A DNA stretch of 64,000 nucleotides, taken from Mucilaginibacter rubeus. Lineage in GTDB: Bacteria; Bacteroidota; Bacteroidia; Sphingobacteriales; Sphingobacteriaceae. Shown in pieces: positions 7,383-16,678 of this stretch (the first letter of the stretch is position 1; the number at the start of each line of letters is the position of its first letter). The stretch covers positions 1 through 64,000 of the forward strand of contig NZ_BMKD01000002.1 in the NCBI RefSeq assembly GCF_014643835.1. Direction: 5' to 3'. The position numbers and the translations under genes are program-made. The notes beneath the pieces are model-generated. The model saw nothing but the letters and a program-made list of their open reading frames with translations, was not told the origin of the DNA and ran no database searches.

Positions 7383-8638
7383 ATTTTAAGCTGACCTGGA
7401 ACATCGCGGTAGCTTTATTATTAGCCCACTTAAGACAGACGATTGTTGCCGCAACCGGTGTAACTTTTAGCATAACAATGTTTATTGCCCTATTGAGTTT
7501 TATGGGTGGCTTAAACAAGCTTTTAGATGGGCTGGTAATAAACCGCACTCCTCATATCAGATTGTATAATGAAATTGCAGCCGCACGGCATCAACCGGTG
7601 GACCTTACCAACGCATATCGCCACAGTTACAACTTTGTAAGCTCCGTCAAGCCGCAGAACAAGCGCCTGGGCATTTACAATAGCAGGGCTATAATGAAGG
7701 CTATCGCACTCGATCCGCGCGTACAGGGACTTTCACCGCTAATTACCGCGCAAATATTCTACAATACGGGACAGGTTAATATCACCGGGCTTATTAACGG
7801 GATTGATCCGAACAAGGAAAATGAACTTTTTTTATTTGGGGACTATATTATAGCGGGCAAATTCATTGACCTGAAAAATACTCCTAACAGTATTATTTTA
7901 GGAAAAGGCATCGCAAAAAAAATGATAGTCCATCTCGGGGATATCATTCATGTAACTCCGGCTAATGGAAACCAGGTGCCTTTAAAAGTAGTAGGGATTT
8001 ATCAATCCGGTCTTGAAGAGATTGACAACAAGCAAAGTTATACCTCTATCGCAACAACTCAAAAATTACTTAACGAATCAAACAATTATATCACAGACAT
8101 CCAGGTCAAATTAAAAAACATCAGCGAAGCACCGAAAATTGCAGCTTATTACAGGCAGGTATTTAATATAGATGCGATGGATATTCAAACGGCCAATTCA
8201 CAATTTGATACCGGTAGTTTTATCCGCTCGCTGATATCTTACACAGTTGGGGTAACTTTACTGATTGTAGCAGGTTTTGGGATATATAACATTCTGAATA
8301 TGATGATTTATGAAAAGCTCGATTCAATCGCAATATTAAAAGCCACAGGATTTTCAGGCAAAGATGTCAGTCGCATATTTAGCACAATTGCATTAGGCAT
8401 AGGTATTTTTGGCGGCCTGGCAGGGCTGATTCTGGGTTTCATCTTATCTGTTATCATAAACCACATCCCATTTAATACAACCGCGCTTCCTACAATTAAA
8501 ACCTATCCCATTGATTTCAATATAGGTTTTTATTTTATCGCTGGTCTGTTCTCTTTTCTAACCACCTATTTCGCGGGATATTTTCCCTCAAAAAAAGCAA
8601 GTAAAGTAGATCCTGTAATCATTATAAGAGGGAAATAA
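7379..8638 (+). CDS. ABC transporter permease, FtsX/MacB type
   Basis: 419 residues: helix 1 near 10-40, a periplasmic domain of about 230 residues, then three helices at about 280-400 forming an FtsX domain. It ends with the typical PSKKASKVDPVIIIRGK tail. It lacks a fused ATPase, which is the next gene, one base after its stop. With the upstream adaptor this makes a split MacAB/DevBCA-like exporter that pushes substrate from the periplasm across the outer membrane. No TolC gene is next to it. Confidence 0.88.
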   Translation: MNFKLTWNIAVALLLAHLRQTIVAATGVTFSITMFIALLSFMGGLNKLLDGLVINRTPHIRLYNEIAAARHQPVDLTNAYRHSYNFVSSVKPQNKRLGIYNSRAIMKAIALDPRVQGLSPLITAQIFYNTGQVNITGLINGIDPNKENELFLFGDYIIAGKFIDLKNTPNSIILGKGIAKKMIVHLGDIIHVTPANGNQVPLKVVGIYQSGLEEIDNKQSYTSIATTQKLLNESNNYITDIQVKLKNISEAPKIAAYYRQVFNIDAMDIQTANSQFDTGSFIRSLISYTVGVTLLIVAGFGIYNILNMMIYEKLDSIAILKATGFSGKDVSRIFSTIALGIGIFGGLAGLILGFILSVIINHIPFNTTALPTIKTYPIDFNIGFYFIAGLFSFLTTYFAGYFPSKKASKVDPVIIIRGK

Positions 8639-8639
8639 C

Positions 8640-9317
8640 ATGGACTCAATAATATTAGAAGCTTTAAACATCTCAAAAACCTTTTATGAACCCAAAGCGG
8701 TAAAAGTATTGAGGGATGTTAATTTTTCGCTTCATAAAGGCGAATTCGCGTCAATTATGGGAAAATCAGGCTGCGGCAAATCAACACTATTATATATCCT
8801 TTCAACCATGGACACTGATTATGAAGGAGACCTAAGGATTGATCATATCAGTATGAAACAAAAGAACGAACCGGAGCTGGCCTCGGTAAGAAACGAAAAA
8901 ATAGGCTTCGTATTTCAATTCCATTACCTGTTAAATGAATTCTCTGTACTCCAAAATGTGATGCTCCCAGGCCTGAGGCTTGGAAAATACAGCGCAGAAG
9001 AAACTGAACACCGGGCTTTTGAAAAATTAAAAGTATTAGGCGTTGAAACGGAAGCAAAAAAAAAGCCGAATCAATTATCTGGCGGGCAAAAGCAAAGGGT
9101 AGCCATTGCACGGGCATTGATCAATGATCCGCTAATCATCATGGCTGATGAGCCAACCGGTAATTTGGATAAAAAAAATACTGAAATCGTTTTTAACATT
9201 TTTAACGAATTGATTACCAATTATCAACAGACGATACTTGTAGTTACACATGATAGTGAATTCGCGCGTAAGACCCAAAGAATTATTGAAATGGAAGACG
9301 GAACCATCATAAACTAA
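8640..9317 (+). CDS. ABC transporter ATP-binding protein, LolD/MacB class
   Basis: 225 residues, normal for this class. Walker A GKSGCGKST (near 41-49), Q-loop FQFHYLLN, signature LSGGQKQR (near 143-150), Walker B LIIMADEP and switch His in VVTHD are all present and intact. It energises the permease encoded immediately upstream. A possible short, broken frame begins right after its stop codon. Confidence 0.92.
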   Translation: MDSIILEALNISKTFYEPKAVKVLRDVNFSLHKGEFASIMGKSGCGKSTLLYILSTMDTDYEGDLRIDHISMKQKNEPELASVRNEKIGFVFQFHYLLNEFSVLQNVMLPGLRLGKYSAEETEHRAFEKLKVLGVETEAKKKPNQLSGGQKQRVAIARALINDPLIIMADEPTGNLDKKNTEIVFNIFNELITNYQQTILVVTHDSEFARKTQRIIEMEDGTIIN

Positions 9318-9467
9318 TTGAAAAAACAGCAACCGCATCGGCATGTAAGAATGCTTCTCAGCGGAATCTCATCATCCAAGGTTTTCTTGCTTTTATCCGG
9401 GCTTTTCCTGGTTTTGTCGAACGATCTGCCAAGTCATTTTCTCAATCAACGAATTGGGCCATCCTGA
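9318..9467 (+). other. Possible short or truncated ORF after the ABC operon
   Basis: A TTG-initiated frame of 49 codons starts on the base after the ATPase stop. It holds a single hydrophobic, signal-like stretch (SSKVFLLLSGLFLVLS). An internal ATG exists at 9351. I do not recognise it. It could be the remaining 5' end of an outer-membrane partner of the exporter, or chance. The rest of the gap up to 9532 shows no gene. Confidence 0.2.
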
Positions 9468-9532
9468 AATTATTTCACAGTTACAGCTATTATAATCATG
9501 GTGATCTATTGGCAAAAACAGGTTTATATTAA

Positions 9533-9564
9533 GAGGCCGTATCAAAATAAATTGATACGGCCTC
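9533..9564. terminator. Perfect 13-bp stem-loop after susD
   Basis: GAGGCCGTATCAA (9533-9545) pairs perfectly with TTGATACGGCCTC (9552-9564) around a 6-base A/T loop. It sits 24 bases past the stop of the SusD gene on the minus strand and also terminates reading from the ABC operon side. There is no long T tract, so strength is uncertain. Confidence 0.65.
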
Positions 9565-9587
9565 GCTGTCTAACAATTATTTATTAT

Positions 9588-11150
9588 TTAATAACCGGGA
9601 TTTTGCACCAGTTCGGGCGAATTCCTGTCAATTTCGGGTTGCGGAATCGGCCAAAAATCATAGTTATCGGCATACTTGGTTTTCACAGTGGGGAATAAAG
9701 GATTTTGCACAAAGCCGTTCAACTTCTGCGTAGCAATTCCCCATCTCCTCAAATCAAAATAACGGATCCCCTCCAGGGCAAATTCAACCCTTCTTTCATG
9801 ACGCACTTTCTCTCTAAACTGGGCCTGTGATAGGCCGGCAGCCAGGTCGGGCATATTAACCCTTTTCCTAACCAGGTTAATTGCGTTGTAAGCGCTTGCA
9901 TCCGGGCCTACTGCCTCGTTTTGTGCTTCAGCATACATCAGTAATACATCTGCATAACGCAATAAAACAAAGTCATTATCACCCTTTACTCCATAGTCAG
10001 GGTCTACAAGTGTTGGATCAAGCCATTTTTTTACAGCATAGTAACCTACTATCCATGAATCTTTTCCGGGCTGGGCCACGGCATATGATCCTGTAAATGG
10101 CCACCCCTGCGCTTTGGTATCACCTGGAAAAAACAGGGTCATCCGCATCCGGGGATCGCGATTGTCAAACGGTTTTCCCTTTACATAAACGGCAGATGAG
10201 GTTGTGTCCTTGCCATCAGCAGCTTCGTACTCGTTAACCAAATCCTGGGTTGCTAATTCTCCTTTCCAGCGTTGTAAGGGCACACTTATACCATTATCCT
10301 GGTGCGAGAGATTTGGCAGTTGGTATTTAACCGAAAACATGATTTCAGGGCTGCTGTTCTGCGCAGGTTTATAAAAATTTGAAGGATAAGACGGGTTTAA
10401 AGAAAATTTCCCGCCTGCGATAATGGTATTGGCGAGCGTGGCCGCATCGGCGTATTTTTTCTCAAATAACAATGCCCTTACCTTGTAACCCTGGGCTGTA
10501 GCTTTAACAGCATGTCCGTTGCCATAGGCAACATCCGGTAAGCCAGCTATCGCCAGGTCAAGGTCTGCCTCTACTTGTTTCAAAACATCGGCCCTGGTAG
10601 ATTTGGCCATGTGTTTTTTATAATCCAGCGTAAAAGGATCGGCCGTGGTAATGATCACATTTCCGTATAATATAGCAAGCCAGTAATAATTAAAGGCACG
10701 CAAAAAATAGGCTTCAGCCTTGTATTGTTTAAGCTTATCGCCGGTAAGTACTTTATCAACGTTTGCCAAAAAATAGTTAATGGAGGCTATAGCAGTATAA
10801 TTATTAACATAATAGGACGATTGATAAAGATTATAAGTATCAAAAACGCCGGGAGATAAACCAGATGACAGTGCACTGGTACCGCCACCATAGTTATATT
10901 GCCCGTAAGAATTGTCACTAAAATTATCCCATGCAACCACCTCATATTGCGATGTGGAATAGCTCCCTCCCTGTGCATATAAGAAATTGTAACAACCTGT
11001 TAATGCCAGGTCGGCATCACTTTCTGACTTCCAAAAATTTTGAGTAGAAAGTTTATCCGGTGGATTGAGGTCAAGGGAACTTTTCTTACAAGATACCAGT
11101 ATGACTACCACCGTCATCAGTATGTATATATACTTATTATAAAGTTTCAT
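9588..11150 (-). CDS. SusD/RagB-family nutrient-binding lipoprotein
   Basis: 520 residues. The signal peptide ends in VILVSC, a lipobox, and CKKSSLDLNPPDKLSTQNFWKSE is the usual SusD beginning. TPR-like helices follow, and the conserved end (ERRVEFALEGIRYFDLRRWG, NPGY) is complete. It forms the lid over its SusC channel on the cell surface and captures a glycan or similar ligand. The gene follows susC by 20 bases. No glycosidase is directly attached, so the ligand cannot be predicted. Confidence 0.93.
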   Translation of the reverse strand: MKLYNKYIYILMTVVVILVSCKKSSLDLNPPDKLSTQNFWKSESDADLALTGCYNFLYAQGGSYSTSQYEVVAWDNFSDNSYGQYNYGGGTSALSSGLSPGVFDTYNLYQSSYYVNNYTAIASINYFLANVDKVLTGDKLKQYKAEAYFLRAFNYYWLAILYGNVIITTADPFTLDYKKHMAKSTRADVLKQVEADLDLAIAGLPDVAYGNGHAVKATAQGYKVRALLFEKKYADAATLANTIIAGGKFSLNPSYPSNFYKPAQNSSPEIMFSVKYQLPNLSHQDNGISVPLQRWKGELATQDLVNEYEAADGKDTTSSAVYVKGKPFDNRDPRMRMTLFFPGDTKAQGWPFTGSYAVAQPGKDSWIVGYYAVKKWLDPTLVDPDYGVKGDNDFVLLRYADVLLMYAEAQNEAVGPDASAYNAINLVRKRVNMPDLAAGLSQAQFREKVRHERRVEFALEGIRYFDLRRWGIATQKLNGFVQNPLFPTVKTKYADNYDFWPIPQPEIDRNSPELVQNPGY

Positions 11151-11170
11151 AATCGTTTTCTTTAATAATT

Positions 11171-14100
11171 TTAAAGTTTAATGGAAGCTCCAAAGGTTAT
11201 CGTTCTGTTTTGCGGATAAGTAACGTAGGTTCCGTCCCCTACCCGTTCAGGATCAAGGCCCGGATACTTACTTATAGTAAATACGTTGTCAGCCGCTACA
11301 AAAACCCTCAGCGATTTTATCGACACCTTTTTTAGCACAGGTAAGGCGAAATTATAACCCAGTTGTAAGCTTTTAAGACGAACGAACGAGGCATCTTTTA
11401 AGAAATAAGTAGAAGGATAATTTTGAACCGCCGCATAACCATCTGCCACGTAAATCTTAGGCATTGTATTCGTATGGTTGGTTGGAGTCCAACGATTTAG
11501 CCAATCTGTTGTTGGAACAGAACCTTGCCTGAAAGGCTCAATTCCCCAGCCATTAACATAAGCCTTTTGGCCCTGGGAGCCATATAGCTGAGCGCTAAAA
11601 TCAAACCCCTTATAAGCAGCGCCGATATTGGCCGAATATTGATATGAAGGGAATCTGCCGCTCACATAAGTTCTGTCATTGGCATCTATTTTACCGTCGC
11701 CGTTAACATCTTTGATCTTCAGGTCGCCGGGAGTAGGTGTAACCGGCTGTTTAGGCGAATTGTCTATCTCCTGCTGACTTTGGAATATCCCGTCCCACAC
11801 ATACATGTAGTAAGCATCCAGTTCATGTCCCTCTTGCCTGATGGTGTGGTCGCTGATATCCTTTGATCCGTACCTTTCAAGCTTGTTTTTGTAGGTTTGA
11901 AGATTTACGCCTACGGTATAAGAGAAATCTCTTCCAATCCTGTCGTTATATTGCAGGGCAAACTCGAAACCTTTATTACGAAGCGCCCCGTCATTGATTG
12001 TAGGCGCGTTCAAACCAATATAGAATGGCACCTGCGAGCTTCTCAAAATATCAAAAGTATATTTATTGAAATAATCTGCCGACAAAACAAGTTTGTTATT
12101 TAAAATGGTCATATCAAGGCCAATATCTCCAACCCGCGTGGTTTCCCAGGTCAGGCTCGGATCAACCAGCGTATTGGCGACGAAACCTGAAGAAACAGAG
12201 CCTCCAAAGGCATAATTGGCACCCGACAGAGTTGATTGATAAGGATAAGTTCCGATATTCTGATTACCCAACTGTCCCCACGAGCCCCGGACTTTAAGGT
12301 CATTTAACCACAAAACATCCTTCAGGAAATTCTCTTTGGAAATTCGCCAGCCACCGGAGAATGAATAGAAAGTACCATACCTTGAGTTTGAAGGCAAACG
12401 GGAGGTTCCATCGTATCTGATGTTAGCGCCCAGTAAATATTTATCTGCATAATCATAATTGGCACTGCCATAAAATGAGCTGATCGCCCATGCGGATGAT
12501 GTGCCGTTATTGGTTTGCCCGTCAGAAGGCCCGGCATTCAGTTCCCGCAGGTAGTTTGTTACATACTGGGTGCGGGACGCGTTGATGTTACTGGCATTAT
12601 TTTTTTCCCGCTGATAACCGGCAAATGCCGAAAAATTGTGAAGCCCAAGGCTCTTTTTATAAGTCAGCTGGCTATAATATACCGTATAAATATTGTCTGA
12701 ATTGCCCACATTTAAACCCGGCGACCCATCATCAAGGTTGCCCGCAGGAGACATATCACTATAATAATATGTAGGAATTACCGGCCTGAAATCATTGAAT
12801 TTATAGTAGCCATAATTAAACCCTCCTTTATTTTCCCAACGCAAACCTTTAAAAAGATCGATATCCAGGGATAGGTTACCCTGTAAATAATAATCATTAC
12901 CCCGTGTTCTGATATCCTCGCCTACAATAGCCGCGGGATTTTTATTACCCTGCTCGTTGGAGTATGCTTTTTTTATCCATCTGCCATCTGAACTTTGGGC
13001 AGGATATAATGGTGATTGGGCCAATGCCGAAAGAAACTGATCACTTGCGCCATTTTCAGGGGTCAGTTTTCTGCCGTACCGCATCTGGATATCCGATCCA
13101 AAAGTGATCCGTTTATTTAGCTTTGAGTTTAAACCCAGTGAAAACGTATATTTCGAATAGTCAAATCCCCGCATCACGCCAGGCTGGTTGGTAATACCGA
13201 CGCCAACACTATACGTTGTACTATCCTTACCCCCGCTCATGTTCAGATAATGGTTTTGGGTATAAGCTGTTCGAAAAATATCATTCAACCAGTTATGATT
13301 CGGATATTTTACCCTGTCGGTTGCGTTTTGGTACAGATCTATCTGGGCCTGCGTATACAGGGGCGCGAGCGAGGAGTTTGTCCGTGCCTCATTTGACAAT
13401 TGCATGTACGTTGCCGAATTGGTGATTATATCAGGGAGTTTGGTAGCCTTGGAGACCCCCAGATTGTATGTATACTGGATAGCCAGGCTACCGGCCTTAC
13501 CTCTTTTAGTTTTTACTACAATAACACCGTTAGCACCCCGGGAGCCGTAAATGGCCGCCGAAGAAGCATCCTTTAATACAGATATCGATTCGATATCATT
13601 GGCGTTCAATACATCAAGGCTTCCCGGAAGGCCATCAACAATAATTAATGGATTGGACCCTGCCCCGCTGAATGTACCGACGCCCCTTATGGTTAATTGA
13701 ACATTTTCATTTCCAGGCTCTCCGGAACCCTGAACAACCTGTAAACCCGGCAACTTACCCTGCAGTAAAGTTGAGGGTGAAGTAGCGACCCTTTTATTAA
13801 GTTCATCGCCAGAAACGGTAACTACTGCACTGGTCAATTTATGCCTGCTCTGCGTACTGTAACCAACAACAACTACTTCGTTAAGGGCCTTGTTATCTTC
13901 CTGCAATTGAATATTGACAACTTTTTGGCCATTTATCGCTACTTCACGGGTTACGTAGCCTAAATAACTGACAATTAACGTCGCGTTATAATCGGGCGCA
14001 TTTATCGTATAATTACCCTGTCCATCGGTTGCCGCTGCTACAGTGGTTCCTTTTACCTTAATGGTAACTCCCGGCAATACTACTCCCTTATCATCGGTAA

Positions 14101-14545
14101 CCTGCCCGGTAACTTTTACCTGTATTATCTCCGGTCCATCATTTTTATCTTCACTATTTCGTGAGCCGGTGTCGGCAGGTGTTCGGAGTTTTGTCAGGAT
14201 AATTTGATTGTTAACGAGTTCAAAACCAATACCATTAGCAAGAAAAACCTGCTCCAATATTGCTTTTAAATCTTTCTGCCCTCCCGCAGTCGTAACCTTT
14301 TGTTGATTACTTAAAGTTTCTTTTAAATAGACAAACTTAACTCCCGCTTTTTTTGAAAGCATATTAAGAAAAGACTTCATATCCATATCAACAGCGGCGA
14401 TATCAACCTTGCGGTCCAGGACTCCCTGCGCACGCGTGGTGCCGGCTACCGATACACCTGCAAATATGATGGCCAACAAAATCTGGCAACAGGATAACTT
14501 CATAATTTTATACCAGTTGATCGATATTAGTAAATTAATATTCAT
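11171..14545 (-). CDS. SusC/RagA TonB-dependent transporter with STN domain
   Basis: 1124 residues. The start may instead be the ATG at 14503 (MKLSCCQILL). Order: signal peptide, STN signalling domain (about 50-125), carboxypeptidase-like domain (about 145-220), TonB plug (about 230-350, with VVVGYSTQ and SIYGSRGANGVIVVKT-like sequence) and a 22-strand barrel. The STN domain is what talks to a FecR anti-sigma factor, and a fecR/sigma pair lies directly upstream. Uptake and induction are therefore probably coupled: the ligand in the channel signals through FecR to the sigma factor, which transcribes susCD. Confidence 0.95.
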   Translation of the reverse strand: MNINLLISINWYKIMKLSCCQILLAIIFAGVSVAGTTRAQGVLDRKVDIAAVDMDMKSFLNMLSKKAGVKFVYLKETLSNQQKVTTAGGQKDLKAILEQVFLANGIGFELVNNQIILTKLRTPADTGSRNSEDKNDGPEIIQVKVTGQVTDDKGVVLPGVTIKVKGTTVAAATDGQGNYTINAPDYNATLIVSYLGYVTREVAINGQKVVNIQLQEDNKALNEVVVVGYSTQSRHKLTSAVVTVSGDELNKRVATSPSTLLQGKLPGLQVVQGSGEPGNENVQLTIRGVGTFSGAGSNPLIIVDGLPGSLDVLNANDIESISVLKDASSAAIYGSRGANGVIVVKTKRGKAGSLAIQYTYNLGVSKATKLPDIITNSATYMQLSNEARTNSSLAPLYTQAQIDLYQNATDRVKYPNHNWLNDIFRTAYTQNHYLNMSGGKDSTTYSVGVGITNQPGVMRGFDYSKYTFSLGLNSKLNKRITFGSDIQMRYGRKLTPENGASDQFLSALAQSPLYPAQSSDGRWIKKAYSNEQGNKNPAAIVGEDIRTRGNDYYLQGNLSLDIDLFKGLRWENKGGFNYGYYKFNDFRPVIPTYYYSDMSPAGNLDDGSPGLNVGNSDNIYTVYYSQLTYKKSLGLHNFSAFAGYQREKNNASNINASRTQYVTNYLRELNAGPSDGQTNNGTSSAWAISSFYGSANYDYADKYLLGANIRYDGTSRLPSNSRYGTFYSFSGGWRISKENFLKDVLWLNDLKVRGSWGQLGNQNIGTYPYQSTLSGANYAFGGSVSSGFVANTLVDPSLTWETTRVGDIGLDMTILNNKLVLSADYFNKYTFDILRSSQVPFYIGLNAPTINDGALRNKGFEFALQYNDRIGRDFSYTVGVNLQTYKNKLERYGSKDISDHTIRQEGHELDAYYMYVWDGIFQSQQEIDNSPKQPVTPTPGDLKIKDVNGDGKIDANDRTYVSGRFPSYQYSANIGAAYKGFDFSAQLYGSQGQKAYVNGWGIEPFRQGSVPTTDWLNRWTPTNHTNTMPKIYVADGYAAVQNYPSTYFLKDASFVRLKSLQLGYNFALPVLKKVSIKSLRVFVAADNVFTISKYPGLDPERVGDGTYVTYPQNRTITFGASIKL

Positions 14546-14586
14546 ACATTAGTGTGTTTTATTTGGTAAAAAAATGAGACAAAAAA

Positions 14587-14629
14587 GCCCCGCACCTCTA
14601 CGAAAGGTGTGTAATGACACGGCCGGGGC
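14587..14629 (-). terminator. Rho-independent terminator between fecR and susC
   Basis: Read on the minus strand, GCCCC (14629-14625) pairs with GGGGC (14591-14587). A CACCT/AGGTG inner stem and a run of six T (14586-14581) follow. It ends the sigma-fecR transcript before the SusC gene, or attenuates read-through, so susCD likely has its own sigma-dependent promoter in the short space before 14545. Confidence 0.6.
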
Positions 14630-14631
14630 CC

Positions 14632-14662
14632 GAAGAAAGCGTGGTAACGACACGCTTTCTTC
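14632..14662. terminator. 12-bp perfect hairpin next to the fecR terminator
   Basis: GAAGAAAGCGTG (14632-14643) and CACGCTTTCTTC (14651-14662) are perfectly complementary with a 7-base loop. The hairpin lies 72 bases beyond the fecR stop and just before the G/C-rich terminator, so the two may act together. Confidence 0.45.
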
Positions 14663-14733
14663 ATTTTACATAAGTGGTGTTTGCTGAGGTTAATCTTTCT
14701 TCATAATTTAACTTTAGGGTTAATAATAATTGG

Positions 14734-15738
14734 TTAATTGGTTGTTATGGCTCTCTGTAACACAAACTTCTTCCCATCGGTTACATAGCTAACGTTGAGG
14801 AGTTTTTCAAGTACTTCCATTATTTCGGGCAGGCTTTGATTGCTAAAGTCAGCCTGTAACTTGGCTTCTGCAAGATCGTGATCTCCGTCGGGCAATATAA
14901 TTATCACATCAAATTGCTGTTGAAGTACACGAACTGCTTCTCTAAGGGACACATCATTAAATGAAAGGCTGGTTTTTCCCCAAATTTTCAATACCGAGTG
15001 CTTCTCTACAAGGCTAACTTCAAGTTTATCAGTCTTTTTTGCTGTTACCTGCCAAACTGCCTTTTGCTGAGGATGGAGCATAACATCTGCAACGTCTTTA
15101 TTTCGATCAGCTATCGCGACAGATACTTTTCCGGTAACTACTGCTACTTCGGCGCGAAGCGCATGTTCATTATCCTTTACACTAAAACTGGTTCCCCAAA
15201 CTTTAGTTGACATGTGCGCTGTCCGGACAATAAATGGATGGGCGTGATCTTTTTTCACGTCAAAAAACGACTCGCCGGTAAGCGAAACAGTCCGGAATTC
15301 ACGATTAAATGCACGGTCGTATGCAACCATAGTCCCTGGGCTAAGCCAGGCCGTACTACCATCGGGCAGCGTTACTTTTTTTATCTTTTGCCCTGTATTT
15401 ACAATCCTGACATTATCATTACTAACCGTTGATTTATTTGCCGCCGGTTGTTTGTACCATAAAAGGCCAATTGTAATAAAAATCAAAATGCTGGCTGCTA
15501 TTGCACCGGCCCAATAATAATTAAATTTCTTTACGGGAGGTTCGGACAAGCGTATTTTCTCGCGTATTCCCAATATCAACCGGTCCTGTAAGGCCTGTTT
15601 AGCCTCCGGCGAAAGCTGATCATACGCATCCGGTTCATTTTCCGGCGCATTAAACCACGTGAGTACTGTGGCCTCTTCGTCAGTATTACATTTCCCTGCA
15701 AGGTATTTCTCAATAAGTTCCGGTGTAATAGGTTGCAT
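14734..15738 (-). CDS. FecR-family anti-sigma factor
   Basis: 334 residues. A cytoplasmic helical anti-sigma part (1-75) is followed by one transmembrane helix (about 78-95) and a periplasmic FecR domain (about 110-220, with LPDGSTAWLSPGTMV and LTGESFFDVKKD). The C-terminal DUF4974-like end (about 255-330) contacts the STN domain of SusC. It holds the adjacent sigma factor inactive until the transporter signals. The gene lies 69 bases downstream of the sigma gene and upstream of susC, the standard order. Confidence 0.93.
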   Translation of the reverse strand: MQPITPELIEKYLAGKCNTDEEATVLTWFNAPENEPDAYDQLSPEAKQALQDRLILGIREKIRLSEPPVKKFNYYWAGAIAASILIFITIGLLWYKQPAANKSTVSNDNVRIVNTGQKIKKVTLPDGSTAWLSPGTMVAYDRAFNREFRTVSLTGESFFDVKKDHAHPFIVRTAHMSTKVWGTSFSVKDNEHALRAEVAVVTGKVSVAIADRNKDVADVMLHPQQKAVWQVTAKKTDKLEVSLVEKHSVLKIWGKTSLSFNDVSLREAVRVLQQQFDVIIILPDGDHDLAEAKLQADFSNQSLPEIMEVLEKLLNVSYVTDGKKFVLQRAITTN

Positions 15739-15807
15739 GGTTTTAAAATTGTCCTTTTAATAACCAAGACAGTTAAAACCTATGTAGCACCCAAAAGAAT
15801 TTTATTT

Positions 15808-16410
15808 TTATTTAAAAAAAGTTTTAAGATAGAGCAAGGAGTATATAATAGCAATTGTAAACAACTGGTGGAGGGATAATCGCAAAAATCTGAGTGCCCG
15901 GTTCATATGATTTTCTACCGTTTTTTCGGTAATACCCAGCTCGGCGGCAATCTGCTTATTAGATTTGTATTGTTTCCGGCTGAGTTCGTAAACAGTTCTG
16001 CATTTTTCGGGGAGTAAATGAAGATTCCGGTCAACCTCCTGCCCAATTTCTTTAACTATCAGCATTTCCTCAGGGGCGGTTTGCGGAACAGGCGCCGCTA
16101 AACGCAAAATTTCAGTGGCCCTATCACGAAGCATTTGCTTTTGAATATGATTCAACACCAAATTTCGTAACGCAACATACAGGTATCCACTCAGGGTTGC
16201 CTTTATATACAATTGCCCGCGTTTAATCCATAAATTCACAAACAGGTCCTGCACCAGTTCTTCTGCTATTTCTGCTTCGCGGCACCGTTTTAGTGCAAAT
16301 GAATATAAAGCCCCGTGATAACGGTGAAAAATTTCTGTAAATGCTGCATGGTCAGAAAAATTTAACCGCTCAACCAACTCCTCATCGGTTAATGTTTTCC
16401 AATTGTTCAT
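15808..16410 (-). CDS. ECF sigma-70 factor, Bacteroidota Sus-type
   Basis: About 200 residues from MNNWKTL; an upstream in-frame start at 16464 adds 18 residues that do not look conserved. Region 2 (about 10-80, AFTEIFHRYHGALYSFA) binds core polymerase and the -10, and region 4 (about 120-175, QIAAELGITEKTVENHM) binds the -35. A hydrophobic C-terminal tail is common in this subfamily. It probably activates the susC-susD genes downstream after release by FecR. Confidence 0.92.
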   Translation of the reverse strand: MNNWKTLTDEELVERLNFSDHAAFTEIFHRYHGALYSFALKRCREAEIAEELVQDLFVNLWIKRGQLYIKATLSGYLYVALRNLVLNHIQKQMLRDRATEILRLAAPVPQTAPEEMLIVKEIGQEVDRNLHLLPEKCRTVYELSRKQYKSNKQIAAELGITEKTVENHMNRALRFLRLSLHQLFTIAIIYSLLYLKTFFK

Positions 16411-16678
16411 GCTTAAACTAAATTTAAAATTGGTTCTCGGTGCTAAGAACGCACTGGCAGTCAAATCTAAAATAGTATTTTAATTTTTCATTAACATAAT
16501 CCGACTTTCTTATGTACGAATCAGGCATTTTATTAAGCCCTTTATGCAATTTTTACTTTTATTAAATTGTTGATTGACCTGTAAAAAAGATTTTGGTTGC
16601 CCCTCTTCACCAATTTTTGTTTGCATTCCTACTATTTGACTATAATAGCAAAATGCCGCCTGTATACCGGCAGAGCTT

